A stretch of 64,000 bases of DNA from Clostridium sp. (lineage in GTDB: Bacteria; Bacillota; Clostridia; TANB77; CAG-508). Shown here piece by piece: positions 1 to 8,228 of this stretch; within the stretch, counting starts at the first letter, position 1; each line of letters begins with the position of its first letter. The notes under the pieces were generated by a model that was not told the origin of the DNA, did not search any database, and was given only the letters and a program-made list of their open reading frames with translations. The stretch covers positions 1-64,000 of the forward strand of contig JAHAKD010000007.1 in NCBI GenBank assembly GCA_018371855.1, written 5' to 3'. The position numbers and the translations under genes were made by a program.

Positions 1-1845
1 GATGTAAAAGCAACAATAGAAGAAGCAGATGTTCATAATATTAAATACAGAAAAAATAGTGACAGATGGATAACAGTAAATGAAAAAGAAATAACATTTA
101 CAGAAGAAGGAACATATACAATAGAAGTAATAGACCAAGCATATAATAGAACAGAAGTTACATTTACAATAGATAAAACAGTTCCAGTAATCAGATTAGA
201 AGGAACAGGAATTGATAATGATTTTAGAACAAATGTAAAAGTAGTAGTAGAAGAAGCAAATGTTCATAACATAAAATATAAAGATGAAACAGGAAATTGG
301 ACAACAGTAAATGAAAAAACATTTGAAATAACAAAAGAAGGAACATATACAGTAGAAGTAATAGACAAAGCATATAACAAAATAGAAGTTACTTTTTCAA
401 TTGATAAAACAGCTCCTTCAATAAAACCAACAGCTGATTCAGTAGGAAACAAAGATAAGAATGGAACAGAATTTTATAGCAGAATTGGTTTTACAGTTAC
501 AGATAATTATGGAATAGTTTCTTATGATTTAAATGGTGACACAGAAATTATTAAAGATGGCGACATAAGTTATGACACAATAAAAGATTACTTGAAACAA
601 GGATATAATACTATAACAGTAACTGATAAAGCAGGAAATCCAAGTTCATATACATTCTATTATGATTCTAAAAAACCTGTACCATATAGTGTTAGAATAA
701 ATAGTAATTCTAAATTTGATAAGAGTTATGCAAAAGTTGACGACGAAGTTTGGGTATATGTAAAAATTAAAGACAGCTTGTCAGTAGAACCAAAAATTAA
801 GATTAATGATATAGATGTAGATACTTTCCAAAATGGTTCAAATGAGAATGGAATAACATATGCTGGAAAATTAAAAATGACAGATGATATGAAAGAAGGA
901 AAAGTTACATTTGAAGTTTATGGATTTAAAGATTTAGCTGGAAATGAAGGAGACATAATTACAGATGAAGATATTAATACATCAGTAATATTTGACAAAA
1001 CACCGGCAACAGTTGCTTTAAATGGTGAATCTTCAATTGAAATAGAAGCAGGATCAATATATAATGATCAAGGTGCAACTGTAGTAGATGATGGAGAAGA
1101 AATATCAAATGCATATAAATTTACTTATGCTAATTATTATGCAGATCCTAAATCAGATAAAGTAACTGAATCAAGATTAACAGAAATAAATACTAGAAAA
1201 ACAGGACTATATAAAATAGCTTATATATATATAGATAAAGCTGGAAATTCAAAACAAGCAACAAGACTTCTATATGTTGTAGATACAACAAAACCAACAA
1301 TTAAATTAAATGGAGACGAAAATATAACAATAGAAGCTGGAACGCCTTATAAAGATGAAGGTGCGACTGTAACAGATAATTCGGATGATACTATAGAGAA
1401 TTTTAAATATACAAATATTAACTATTATGTAAACGGAGAATTGAAAAAATCTCATTTATCTGAAGTAGATGTTAAACAACCAGGAGAATATAGAATTGGT
1501 TATCAATATACAGACAAATCTGGAAATACAAAAATAGTAGTAAGAACATTAATTGTTAAAGATACAACTAATCCAGTAGTTAAAGCAAATGGAAAAAGTC
1601 AAACATTAAAAGTTGGGGATAAATACGAAGAATTAGGAGCAACCGTAACAGATAATGCATATATAAATGCTAATGATTATAAAATTACAATTCATTACTA
1701 TGATGAAAATGGAAACTTAACATATCCAGCAGTAGATAAAGTAGATACATCTAAAGTAGGAGAATATAAAATAGCATATACAGCAATAGATACCTCTGGA
1801 AATCATTCAAATGTAGATGTTATAAGTATAAAAATTACAAAATAA
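1..1845 (+). CDS. Ig-like/DUF5011 repeat surface protein (5' end outside window)
   Basis: Frame 1 is open from the first base to TAA at 1843-1845, so the gene starts upstream; the first in-window start-like codon (TTG at 592) is internal. The visible 614 residues are tandem beta-sandwich repeats. Residues about 1-140 hold near-identical Ig-like units, each with GTYT(I/V)EVID and ending (I/S)IDKT. A divergent unit follows. The last 280 residues hold three DUF5011-type units marked by GxxYxDxGAT or a close variant. Such proteins are normally exported adhesins or wall-associated proteins. The C-terminus has no LPXTG, SLH or transmembrane anchor, so attachment must lie in the missing N-terminal part or the protein is shed. 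Family-level call firm, function inferred. Confidence 0.85.
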   Translation, partial: DVKATIEEADVHNIKYRKNSDRWITVNEKEITFTEEGTYTIEVIDQAYNRTEVTFTIDKTVPVIRLEGTGIDNDFRTNVKVVVEEANVHNIKYKDETGNWTTVNEKTFEITKEGTYTVEVIDKAYNKIEVTFSIDKTAPSIKPTADSVGNKDKNGTEFYSRIGFTVTDNYGIVSYDLNGDTEIIKDGDISYDTIKDYLKQGYNTITVTDKAGNPSSYTFYYDSKKPVPYSVRINSNSKFDKSYAKVDDEVWVYVKIKDSLSVEPKIKINDIDVDTFQNGSNENGITYAGKLKMTDDMKEGKVTFEVYGFKDLAGNEGDIITDEDINTSVIFDKTPATVALNGESSIEIEAGSIYNDQGATVVDDGEEISNAYKFTYANYYADPKSDKVTESRLTEINTRKTGLYKIAYIYIDKAGNSKQATRLLYVVDTTKPTIKLNGDENITIEAGTPYKDEGATVTDNSDDTIENFKYTNINYYVNGELKKSHLSEVDVKQPGEYRIGYQYTDKSGNTKIVVRTLIVKDTTNPVVKANGKSQTLKVGDKYEELGATVTDNAYINANDYKITIHYYDENGNLTYPAVDKVDTSKVGEYKIAYTAIDTSGNHSNVDVISIKITK

Positions 1846-1857
1846 TCACAAAAGTAT

Positions 1858-1885
1858 AAAAGGTAGAAAGTACTTTCTACCTTTT
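1858..1885 (+). terminator. Terminator of the surface-protein gene
   Basis: A perfect 28-base palindrome, AAAAGGTAGAAAGT and its reverse complement, begins 12 bases after the stop. Its 3' side ends in TTTT. Confidence 0.8.
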
Positions 1886-1927
1886 ATATATAATAAAACT
1901 TAAGATTTTTAATAAGGAGGAAATATT

Positions 1928-2503
1928 TTGGCAAAGAGATATAAAACATCAGAAAAATCTAATCCTCACCAAAAAAAAAGGCGTAGAGATTCAAGAAAGA
2001 TAGATAAAAGAAAAGTATTGGTTTTCTTTGTCATAATTATTATATTAATAGTAGGATACTTTATAATTACTAATATAAACACTAGAACAGATAATGAAGT
2101 AAAAATTAGTAATTCAGACAAAAAGATATCTTCGGATATATTAGTTTTAAATGATTTAAATAATGAAATAATAGAACATTTAGATTTGGGAAATATGCAG
2201 TTAGTAAAGGCTCATTATAAATTAGAAAGTTTAGAAAAAGGAACTACAAGCTTATATTATAAAGTAGATGATAGAGAGATTGTTAAAGTGGATATAAATA
2301 TTAGCGATAAAAAAATAGAAAAAGCAGAAAAGCAAGAAAATGCAGAAGAGATATCATTAGCACAAATAGAAAATAATATGAGTAGAGACCTAAAGAAATA
2401 TTTTGAAAATAATCAAAAAAGGTTAAAACCAGATGAAGGTAAAAATATTCTAAATATAATTGTGGCTAATGATCAAATTATTATAAATGCTAGTGAAAGT
2501 TAA
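1928..2503 (+). CDS. Single-pass membrane protein, unknown function
   Basis: 191 residues from a TTG start placed 7 bases after a strong AAGGAGG (1914-1920); no ATG fits. A very basic N-terminus (KKRRR, residues 16-21) precedes one membrane helix at about residues 29-48, followed by a charged domain of about 140 residues outside. I do not recognise a family. The orientation rule (basic side inside) suggests an extracytoplasmic C-terminal domain. It stands alone between two hairpins, downstream of the surface-protein gene but separated from it by a terminator. Confidence 0.75.
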   Translation: MAKRYKTSEKSNPHQKKRRRDSRKIDKRKVLVFFVIIIILIVGYFIITNINTRTDNEVKISNSDKKISSDILVLNDLNNEIIEHLDLGNMQLVKAHYKLESLEKGTTSLYYKVDDREIVKVDINISDKKIEKAEKQENAEEISLAQIENNMSRDLKKYFENNQKRLKPDEGKNILNIIVANDQIIINASES

Positions 2504-2541
2504 AAAGAAGTGCTTCTTAATAAAATAGAGGCACTTCTTTT
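2503..2541 (+). terminator. Terminator after the 191-residue membrane protein
   Basis: Arms AAAAGAAGTGC (2503-2513) and GCACTTCTTTT (2531-2541) are perfect complements, start on the stop codon and end in a T run. Confidence 0.85.
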
Positions 2542-2563
2542 AATATGTAATTAGGAATAAAGT

Positions 2564-2591
2564 AAAAGGCACTCTGTAAAGAGTGTCTTTT
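2564..2591. terminator. Hairpin between converging genes, usable on either strand
   Basis: AAAAGGCACTC (2564-2574) pairs with GAGTGTCTTTT (2581-2591) with one G-T pair. T runs on both sides let it stop the small minus-strand gene at 2607 and any readthrough from the left. Confidence 0.7.
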
Positions 2592-2606
2592 GTATTGAAT
2601 ATATAA

Positions 2607-2762
2607 TTAAACAAAGACATTTAGTAAAGTTAAACATATTGCTGCTAAGATTGTTTTAACAGAAATTGTTATAGTTTTCTTAACTGCTTTGTTAATAACT
2701 ACTAACCTATGCTCTTTTCTGATTGTTAATGCTAAACAATCAGTTTTATTATAATTTTCCAT
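2607..2762 (-). CDS. 51-residue hydrophobic-tailed peptide, unknown
   Basis: A small reading frame on the minus strand, ATG at 2762 to TAA at 2607-2609. It has a ribosome site (AAAAAGGAGAG) 7 bases upstream, a consensus sigma-A promoter (see 2832-2860) and its own terminator, which makes it much better supported than a random frame. The first about 30 residues are polar and basic (MENYNKTDC..., INKAVKKT). The last 20 are a hydrophobic helix (ILAAICLTLLNVFV) reaching the C-terminus. It could be a small membrane peptide, a toxin-like peptide or a bacteriocin-like product; no family is recognised and no immunity partner is adjacent. Confidence 0.6.
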   Translation of the reverse strand: MENYNKTDCLALTIRKEHRLVVINKAVKKTITISVKTILAAICLTLLNVFV

Positions 2763-2831
2763 TGTATTTCTCTCCTTTTTATCTATAGTATCTATGTCAA
2801 AAATCTTTAGTATTTTTCATAATATAAATTC

Positions 2832-2860
2832 ATTATAGAGTAAATATTAAAAATTGTCAA
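2832..2860 (-). promoter_or_regulatory. Consensus sigma-A promoter for the 51-residue peptide gene
   Basis: On the minus strand TTGACA (2855-2860) and TATAAT (2832-2837) are separated by exactly 17 bases. The leader to the ATG at 2762 is about 60 bases. Confidence 0.8.
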
Positions 2861-2975
2861 CATTTTTGTTACGAAAATGTAATAAAAAAATATAAAAAAA
2901 GTAATATTGGAAAATTTTGTGAAATTTACCAAATGGACATAAAAGTATGATACAATCTTTATAGGAGGAAATAAT

Positions 2976-3431
2976 ATGCAAAAAATACTATTTGTATGCC
3001 TTGGAAATATATGCAGATCTCCAATGGCAGAGTATGTTTTTAAAAACATAGTAGCAAAAAATGGGCAAGAGAGAAACTTTTACATTTCTTCTGCCGCAAC
3101 GAGTACAGAAGAAATTGGAAATGATATGCATTATGGTACAAAAGAAAAATTGCTTGAACATAATGTACAATTTCAGAAGCATAGAGCTAAACAACTAAAA
3201 AAAGAAGATTATAATAAATATGATTATATAATTGGTATGGAAAATAGCAATATTATAAGGATAAAAGCAATTGTAGGAAAAGATACAGAAAATAAAGTAT
3301 ATAAATTATTGGATTTTACAAATGAGAAAAAAGATATAGCAGATCCTTGGTACACAGGAAATTTTTCCAAAACATATGATGAAGTACTAAAAGGATGTGA
3401 AGCTCTATATAATTACTTAACAAAGGAGTGA
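2976..3431 (+). CDS. Low-molecular-weight protein tyrosine phosphatase
   Basis: 151 residues, the usual length. The N-terminal P-loop CLGNICRS (Cys8, Arg14) is the CX5R catalytic signature, and the general acid sits in DPWYTGNF near the C-terminus. The residue two before the last Cys of the loop is Ile, as in tyrosine-specific LMW-PTPs; the arginine phosphatase YwlE has Thr there. It hydrolyses phosphotyrosine in the cytoplasm. It is preceded by AGGAGG, and its TGA lies 5 bases before the next ATG, so it is probably cotranscribed with the ABC transporter. The real substrate is unknown. Confidence 0.92.
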   Translation: MQKILFVCLGNICRSPMAEYVFKNIVAKNGQERNFYISSAATSTEEIGNDMHYGTKEKLLEHNVQFQKHRAKQLKKEDYNKYDYIIGMENSNIIRIKAIVGKDTENKVYKLLDFTNEKKDIADPWYTGNFSKTYDEVLKGCEALYNYLTKE

Positions 3432-3436
3432 TTATT

Positions 3437-4138
3437 ATGTCATATATAGAATTTAGAAATGTATGTAAAGACTACAAAATGGGAGAAGTTGTAATACACG
3501 CCTTAAGTAATGCGAATTTAAGCATAGAAAAGGGAGAATTAGTTGTAATAGTAGGTCCAAGTGGGGCAGGTAAAACTACAGCTTTAAACATATTAGGTGG
3601 CATGGATAATGCTACATCTGGAAAGGTTATAGTAGATAATAAAGAAATCACCAGATTAAAAAATAGGGACTTAATAAAATATAGAAGAGAAGATATAGGT
3701 TTTGTATTTCAATTTTATAATTTGGTACAAAATTTAACAGCAATAGAAAACGTAGAACTTGCAACACAAATATGTAAGAAATCTTTAAATACAGAACAAG
3801 TAATGGAAAAGGTAGGGTTAGCTGATAGAAAGAACAACTTTCCATCACAATTATCTGGAGGAGAACAGCAAAGAGTTGCTATTGCGAGGGCTATAGCTAA
3901 AAATCCAAAGTTGTTGCTTTGTGATGAGCCAACAGGAGCATTAGACTATAAAACAGGTAAACAAATTTTAAAATTATTGCAAGATATGTCTAGAAAAGAA
4001 AATATGACTGTTATAATAATTACTCATAATGGAGCAATAGCTCCAATGGCAGACAAAGTTATTAAATTTAAAAATGGAACTGCAGAGGATATGATAATAA
4101 ACGAAAATCCAACACCAATCGAGGAGATAGAATGGTAA
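3437..4138 (+). CDS. ABC transporter ATP-binding protein (MacB/LolD type)
   Basis: 233 residues. Walker A is GPSGAGKTT, the ABC signature LSGGEQQRVAIARA and Walker B LLLCDEPTGALD, followed by the switch histidine in ITHN. The signature plus TGALD is typical of MacB/LolD/FtsE-type ATPases that drive FtsX-like permeases. The ATG at 3437 is preferred over the GTG at 3428 because AAAGGAG (3423-3429) is spaced correctly for it and the GTG overlaps the upstream stop. Its partner is the permease at 4154, 15 bases downstream. Confidence 0.95.
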   Translation: MSYIEFRNVCKDYKMGEVVIHALSNANLSIEKGELVVIVGPSGAGKTTALNILGGMDNATSGKVIVDNKEITRLKNRDLIKYRREDIGFVFQFYNLVQNLTAIENVELATQICKKSLNTEQVMEKVGLADRKNNFPSQLSGGEQQRVAIARAIAKNPKLLLCDEPTGALDYKTGKQILKLLQDMSRKENMTVIIITHNGAIAPMADKVIKFKNGTAEDMIINENPTPIEEIEW

Positions 4139-4153
4139 TAAGGAGGTGGAAGT

Positions 4154-7100
4154 ATGAAAAAAGCACTACTTAAAAATAGTTTTAAAGAAATAAAAAATTC
4201 ATATAAAAGATTTATTTCTATTTTACTTATAGCACTATTAGGAGTAGGCTTTTTTGCAGGTCTAAGAGCTACATCTCCAGACATGGTAGACACTATAGAC
4301 CAATATTATAAAGACCAGAATGTATATGATATACAAATAATGTCTACATTAGGACTTACAAATAGTGATATAGATGCTATAAAAAATATAGAGAATGTAG
4401 AAGCTGTTTATGGTACATATTCAGAGGATATTTTAGTAAAAGTTAATAATAAAGAACTAGTATCTAAAATATTAACAATAGAAGATGTTAACAAACCAAT
4501 ATTAATAGAAGGAAGCATGCCTATAAATGCCAATGAATGTATAGTAGAGCAATCATTTTTAAGAGAAGCTAATAAAAAGATTGGAGATACTATAACATTA
4601 GAAGCTAATGAAGATAATGAAATTCTTAAAGAATTAAATTTAAAAATAGTAGGAACTGTAGAAAGCCCATTATACATATCAAGAGAAAGAGGAACTACAA
4701 GTTTAGGATCAGGAATAATAAATAATTTTATATATGTTTCAAGAGATAATATAGAATCAGATACATATACAGAAATATATGTTACTTTAAAAGATGCAGA
4801 AAAATATACTACAAGCACTACTAAATATGAAAACTATGTAGAAGAAACAAAAGATAAAATAGAAGAAATAAAAGAAGAAAGAGAAACTGCAAGGTATAAT
4901 GAACTTATAAATGAAGCAAATAAAGAAATAGAAAAAGCAGAGAGCGAATTTAATACACAAAAAGCAGATGGAGAAAAACAAATAGCAGATGCAGAGGCAA
5001 AATTACAAGATGGAAAAGATAAAATATCTGAAGGAGAAAACAAGATAAAAGAAAATGAAGAATCAGCGAATAAGCAATTTGCAGATGCAGAAAAGAAAAT
5101 TCAAAGTGCAAAAGCTGAAATAGAAAGAAATGAGAAAACTCTAGAAGAACAAAGACAAAATGCACAAACACAAATAGACGAGGCTAATACTAAAAAGGCA
5201 GAGTTGACTTCAACACTACAAACAGTAGCTAAATCACTAGAACAAGTAACACAAGCATATAATGATGTATTAAATAAATTAAACGATAACAGTTTAACTG
5301 AAGAAGAAAGAGCTATATTAAATATTAAAAAACAAGAGTTAGAAAAACAAAAAGCAGAATTAGAAACAAGCAAAACACAGTTGCAAGCAGGAATTACAGA
5401 AATAGATAATCAAATAAATTCTGCCAATAACGCAATAAGTGATGCTCAAGCCAAAATTAAATCAGCAAAAGCAGAAGTAAGTAAACAAGAAAAAAATTTA
5501 GCAAGTTCCAAAAAGAAGACAGAAACACAGATAAGTAACGCAAAAGCAGAGTTAGAAACTTCGAAACAAGAAATACAGACAGCAGAAGCAGAATTGAATA
5601 CACAAAAAGAGGAATTTAATACAAAAATTGCAGATGCAGAAACAGAATTAATTGATGCAAAGGAAAAGGTTAATGAAATAGAGAGTGCAGAATGGTACAT
5701 ATTAGATAGAAATCAGAATAGTGGATATGTAAGTTTTATACAAGACACAGAGAGTATAAATAGTTTAAGTATTGTATTTCCAATAGTATTCTTTGCAATA
5801 GCAATATTGGTGTCATTAACTTCAATGACAAGAATGGTAGAAGAAGATAGAACAGAATTAGGAACATTAAAATCTTTAGGATATAACAAAGCTCAAATAA
5901 TGTTTAAATATATATTGTATTCTAGCTTAGCTTGTATAATTGGTGGAGTAATAGGAATAATTATAGGATTACAACTAATTCCAAGAATTATTTGGATGAT
6001 GTATAGTATGATGTATACAATTCCAGAATTTGTAGTAGGACTTAACTCCGAACATTCATCATTTGGATTAGCTCTTATATATATTTGTATTGTAGGTGCT
6101 ACGATATATGCAGCAGCAAGAGATTTAAAAGAAAAACCAGCAAATTTATTAAGACCAAAAGCTCCTAAAGTTGGAAAGAGAGTTTTTTTAGAAAGAGTAA
6201 AATTTATTTGGAAAAGATTAAACTTTTCACAAAAAGTTACAGTTAGAAATATCTTTAGATATAAAAAGAGATTTTTAATGACAATTATAGGTATATTTGG
6301 ATGTACATCATTAATATTAACTGGATTTGGAATAAAAGATTCTATATCTGTAATATTACCAAATCAATATGAAAAAGTATTTTTATACGATTTTCAAGTT
6401 AGTATGAAGAGTAGTTTAAATGAAGAAGAAAAGCAAAGTGTTATTACAGAATTACAAAATACTGAAAAAGTTGATAATGTTGTAGAAACATATATGTTAG
6501 CAGATACTGCTAATCACAATGAATATTCAGAGGATATACAAATAGTAGTGCCTCAAAGTACAGATGAATTAAAAAATGTAATTACAATAAATGATATAAA
6601 TAACAAAAAACAGGAAGTCAACTTATCATCAGATGGAGTTATTTTAACAGATAAATTAGCACAATTATTAGATGTAAAAGAAGGAGATACAATAACATTA
6701 GAAGGAACATCACAGGAAAATAAAGAAGTTAAAGTATCTAAAATAACAGAAAATTATATTGCACATTATATATATATGACTAAAGATATGTATGAAAGCT
6801 TATATGGAGAAACATATAATACAAATGTGTTATTAGTAAAAGCAGAAAATTTATCAGATGAAGAGCAAGAAGAACTTTCTAGAACGCTATTAGATGGTGG
6901 TATGGTTTCTACAGTATCTCTAAATTCTACAGCAGAATCTGTATTAGATGACACAATTAGCTCATTAAATTATGTTGTAGTAATATTAATTGTTTCTGCA
7001 GGATTACTAGCATTCGTAGTATTATATAATTTATCTAATATAAATATTAGTGAAAGACAAAAAGAGCTTGCAACGATTAAGGTATTAGGTTTTTATGATA

Positions 7101-7366
7101 AAGAAGTATATACTTATGTAACAAGAGAAACAGTATTATTAACAATAATAGGAATTGCTTTAGGATTAATTGGTGGATATTTCTTAAATTATTTTATAAT
7201 AGGAACATGTGAAATAAATATGCTTAGATTTGCCAAAGTAATAAATCCTTTAAGTTATTTATATGCAATATTAATTACTATTGTCTTTACAATTATAGTA
7301 AATGTAATTACATATTTTGCATTAAAGAAAATAGATATGATTAGTAGTTTAAAGAGTGTAGAATAG
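4154..7366 (+). CDS. Large FtsX/MacB-type ABC permease with long coiled coil
   Basis: 1070 residues, RBS AAGGAGGTGG. A first TM helix (about 18-37) is followed by an extracytoplasmic MacB_PCD-like domain. A long Glu/Lys/Gln/Ala-rich coiled coil (about 230-510) leads to three TM helices of the first FtsX domain (about 540-660). A linker with another TM (about 705-725) and a second external domain follow, and the final FtsX domain (about 930-1065) ends the protein. This is the layout of two-module MacB/FtsX permeases, which do not transport through the bilayer but transmit force to periplasmic partners such as lipoproteins or peptides. Cargo unknown. The stop codon lies in a dispersed repeat (7365-7394). 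Confidence 0.9.
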   Translation: MKKALLKNSFKEIKNSYKRFISILLIALLGVGFFAGLRATSPDMVDTIDQYYKDQNVYDIQIMSTLGLTNSDIDAIKNIENVEAVYGTYSEDILVKVNNKELVSKILTIEDVNKPILIEGSMPINANECIVEQSFLREANKKIGDTITLEANEDNEILKELNLKIVGTVESPLYISRERGTTSLGSGIINNFIYVSRDNIESDTYTEIYVTLKDAEKYTTSTTKYENYVEETKDKIEEIKEERETARYNELINEANKEIEKAESEFNTQKADGEKQIADAEAKLQDGKDKISEGENKIKENEESANKQFADAEKKIQSAKAEIERNEKTLEEQRQNAQTQIDEANTKKAELTSTLQTVAKSLEQVTQAYNDVLNKLNDNSLTEEERAILNIKKQELEKQKAELETSKTQLQAGITEIDNQINSANNAISDAQAKIKSAKAEVSKQEKNLASSKKKTETQISNAKAELETSKQEIQTAEAELNTQKEEFNTKIADAETELIDAKEKVNEIESAEWYILDRNQNSGYVSFIQDTESINSLSIVFPIVFFAIAILVSLTSMTRMVEEDRTELGTLKSLGYNKAQIMFKYILYSSLACIIGGVIGIIIGLQLIPRIIWMMYSMMYTIPEFVVGLNSEHSSFGLALIYICIVGATIYAAARDLKEKPANLLRPKAPKVGKRVFLERVKFIWKRLNFSQKVTVRNIFRYKKRFLMTIIGIFGCTSLILTGFGIKDSISVILPNQYEKVFLYDFQVSMKSSLNEEEKQSVITELQNTEKVDNVVETYMLADTANHNEYSEDIQIVVPQSTDELKNVITINDINNKKQEVNLSSDGVILTDKLAQLLDVKEGDTITLEGTSQENKEVKVSKITENYIAHYIYMTKDMYESLYGETYNTNVLLVKAENLSDEEQEELSRTLLDGGMVSTVSLNSTAESVLDDTISSLNYVVVILIVSAGLLAFVVLYNLSNINISERQKELATIKVLGFYDKEVYTYVTRETVLLTIIGIALGLIGGYFLNYFIIGTCEINMLRFAKVINPLSYLYAILITIVFTIIVNVITYFALKKIDMISSLKSVE

Positions 7367-7394
7367 GGATTTTGGGGACGTTCCTTAAATCCCT
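7365..7394 (+). repeat. Dispersed GGGACGTTCC repeat, copy 1
   Basis: AGGGATTT and AAATCCCT (8-base perfect arms) enclose TGGGGACGTTCCTT. The element begins inside the TAG stop of the permease gene. It is nearly identical to the copy at 22661 and related to those at 13486, 13549, 24268, 52200 and 60307. It may act as a terminator (it is followed by GTTTCTTTTG). Confidence 0.85.
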
Positions 7395-7417
7395 GTTTCT
7401 TTTGTTAGAACAAAAAG

Positions 7418-7447
7418 AAATGCCCCGTCACAGCGTGGCGGGGATAA
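7418..7447 (-). terminator. GC-rich terminator of the 7482-7997 gene
   Basis: On the minus strand CCCCGCCA and TGACGGGG form a stem (one G-T pair) followed by CATTTCTTTTTG. The stem's GC content is unlike other terminators here but like the gene it serves. Confidence 0.75.
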
Positions 7448-7481
7448 AGATTTAAAAGAGATTTTTTGCGTAATGCGTTTC

Positions 7482-7997
7482 TTAGAACGTAATTGCCTGA
7501 ACCCAGTTGACCAGTTCTGTAAGAAGTCTTCCGGCTTCTGCGAATACATTTGAGAGAGTATCTCCTGCAGCAGGTAAGTTCAGCGTAAAGAGCTGAATTA
7601 AAGCCTTAACTGCAGTAAAGGTTGCCCTTAATACGAACTCGTAAAATACCAGGATTCCTTCACACAATTGGAAGAAAACTGGGCATTTGTTTGCAACATC
7701 GGGACAGAAATTAACAACGAGCATGGCCACCAGAGCCAGTAATAAGTTGAATTTCATTGCTCTTGCAAAACTAGCGATGGCATTATCTATGCTACGACTA
7801 ACAGCTTTAGCAGTAGCCTTCCGAGCCTCCTTTGTACCAAAGCGACTCCTCCACCAATCCTTTATCCGCTTAATCGTTGATGTAGACTGAGGTGTTGTAG
7901 TTTTCGGAAGGATAGAAGTCACAGAAGCAAAGCTAGACTGAGCTGTTTTGCCAGGGTTGATAGTTGCGTTTCTTTTCATGTTGTTGTTTGTCATCAT
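7482..7997 (-). CDS. GC-rich orphan protein with hydrophobic C-terminal half
   Basis: 171 residues, start ATG at 7997 with RBS AAAGGAGA; a second ATG follows directly. Residues 1-75 are polar and basic (Asn, Thr, Ser, Lys, Arg; WWRSRFG). The rest is strongly hydrophobic, with helices at about 82-100 and 104-160 and three cysteines (FCPD, NKCP, QLCEG). I recognise no family; a membrane-associated or pore-forming peptide precursor is only a thought. Base composition is striking: 27 and 26 G+C in the two 60-base rows at 7501-7620, against roughly a quarter in neighbouring genes. It is monocistronic, with its own promoter and a GC-rich terminator, as expected for recently acquired DNA. Confidence 0.7.
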   Translation of the reverse strand: MMTNNNMKRNATINPGKTAQSSFASVTSILPKTTTPQSTSTIKRIKDWWRSRFGTKEARKATAKAVSRSIDNAIASFARAMKFNLLLALVAMLVVNFCPDVANKCPVFFQLCEGILVFYEFVLRATFTAVKALIQLFTLNLPAAGDTLSNVFAEAGRLLTELVNWVQAITF

Positions 7998-8073
7998 AAT
8001 ATTCTCCTTTTCAATCTAGTTGCAAAATATCAATTGATACCAAATACAATGCAACAGTTTATAGTCAAATTTA

Positions 8074-8102
8074 ATTATACCACAATTATGTTAATTATTC
8101 AA
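8074..8102 (-). promoter_or_regulatory. Promoter of the 7482-7997 gene
   Basis: Minus strand TTGAAT (8097-8102), 17-base spacer, TATAAT (8074-8079). The leader also carries GTTGCA...TGCAAC flanking a TATCAATTGATA palindrome (about 8018-8056), a possible operator. Confidence 0.7.
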
Positions 8103-8228
8103 CTTAGACACCTAGTTAGACTGGATTTAGAAGAAATACAAAAATATTGTAATAATTAATTATGACTAGAAAAGTACTAAAAAATATGGTATATTTATTG
8201 AAATAATTGTCGAAAAAAGGAGAAAAAT

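Noticed and set aside
592..1845. Start of the surface-protein gene at the internal TTG 592
   Set aside because: The frame is open from base 1 with the same repeat architecture, so the gene begins upstream of the window.
4787..5700. Several minus-strand open frames opposite the permease coiled coil
   Set aside because: They mirror the Glu/Lys/Ala-rich codons of the real gene, have no ribosome sites and give Ser/Phe/Leu-rich nonsense.
7687..7890. Plus-strand 67-codon frame inside the 7482-7997 gene
   Set aside because: No ribosome site. The minus-strand gene has promoter, RBS and terminator.
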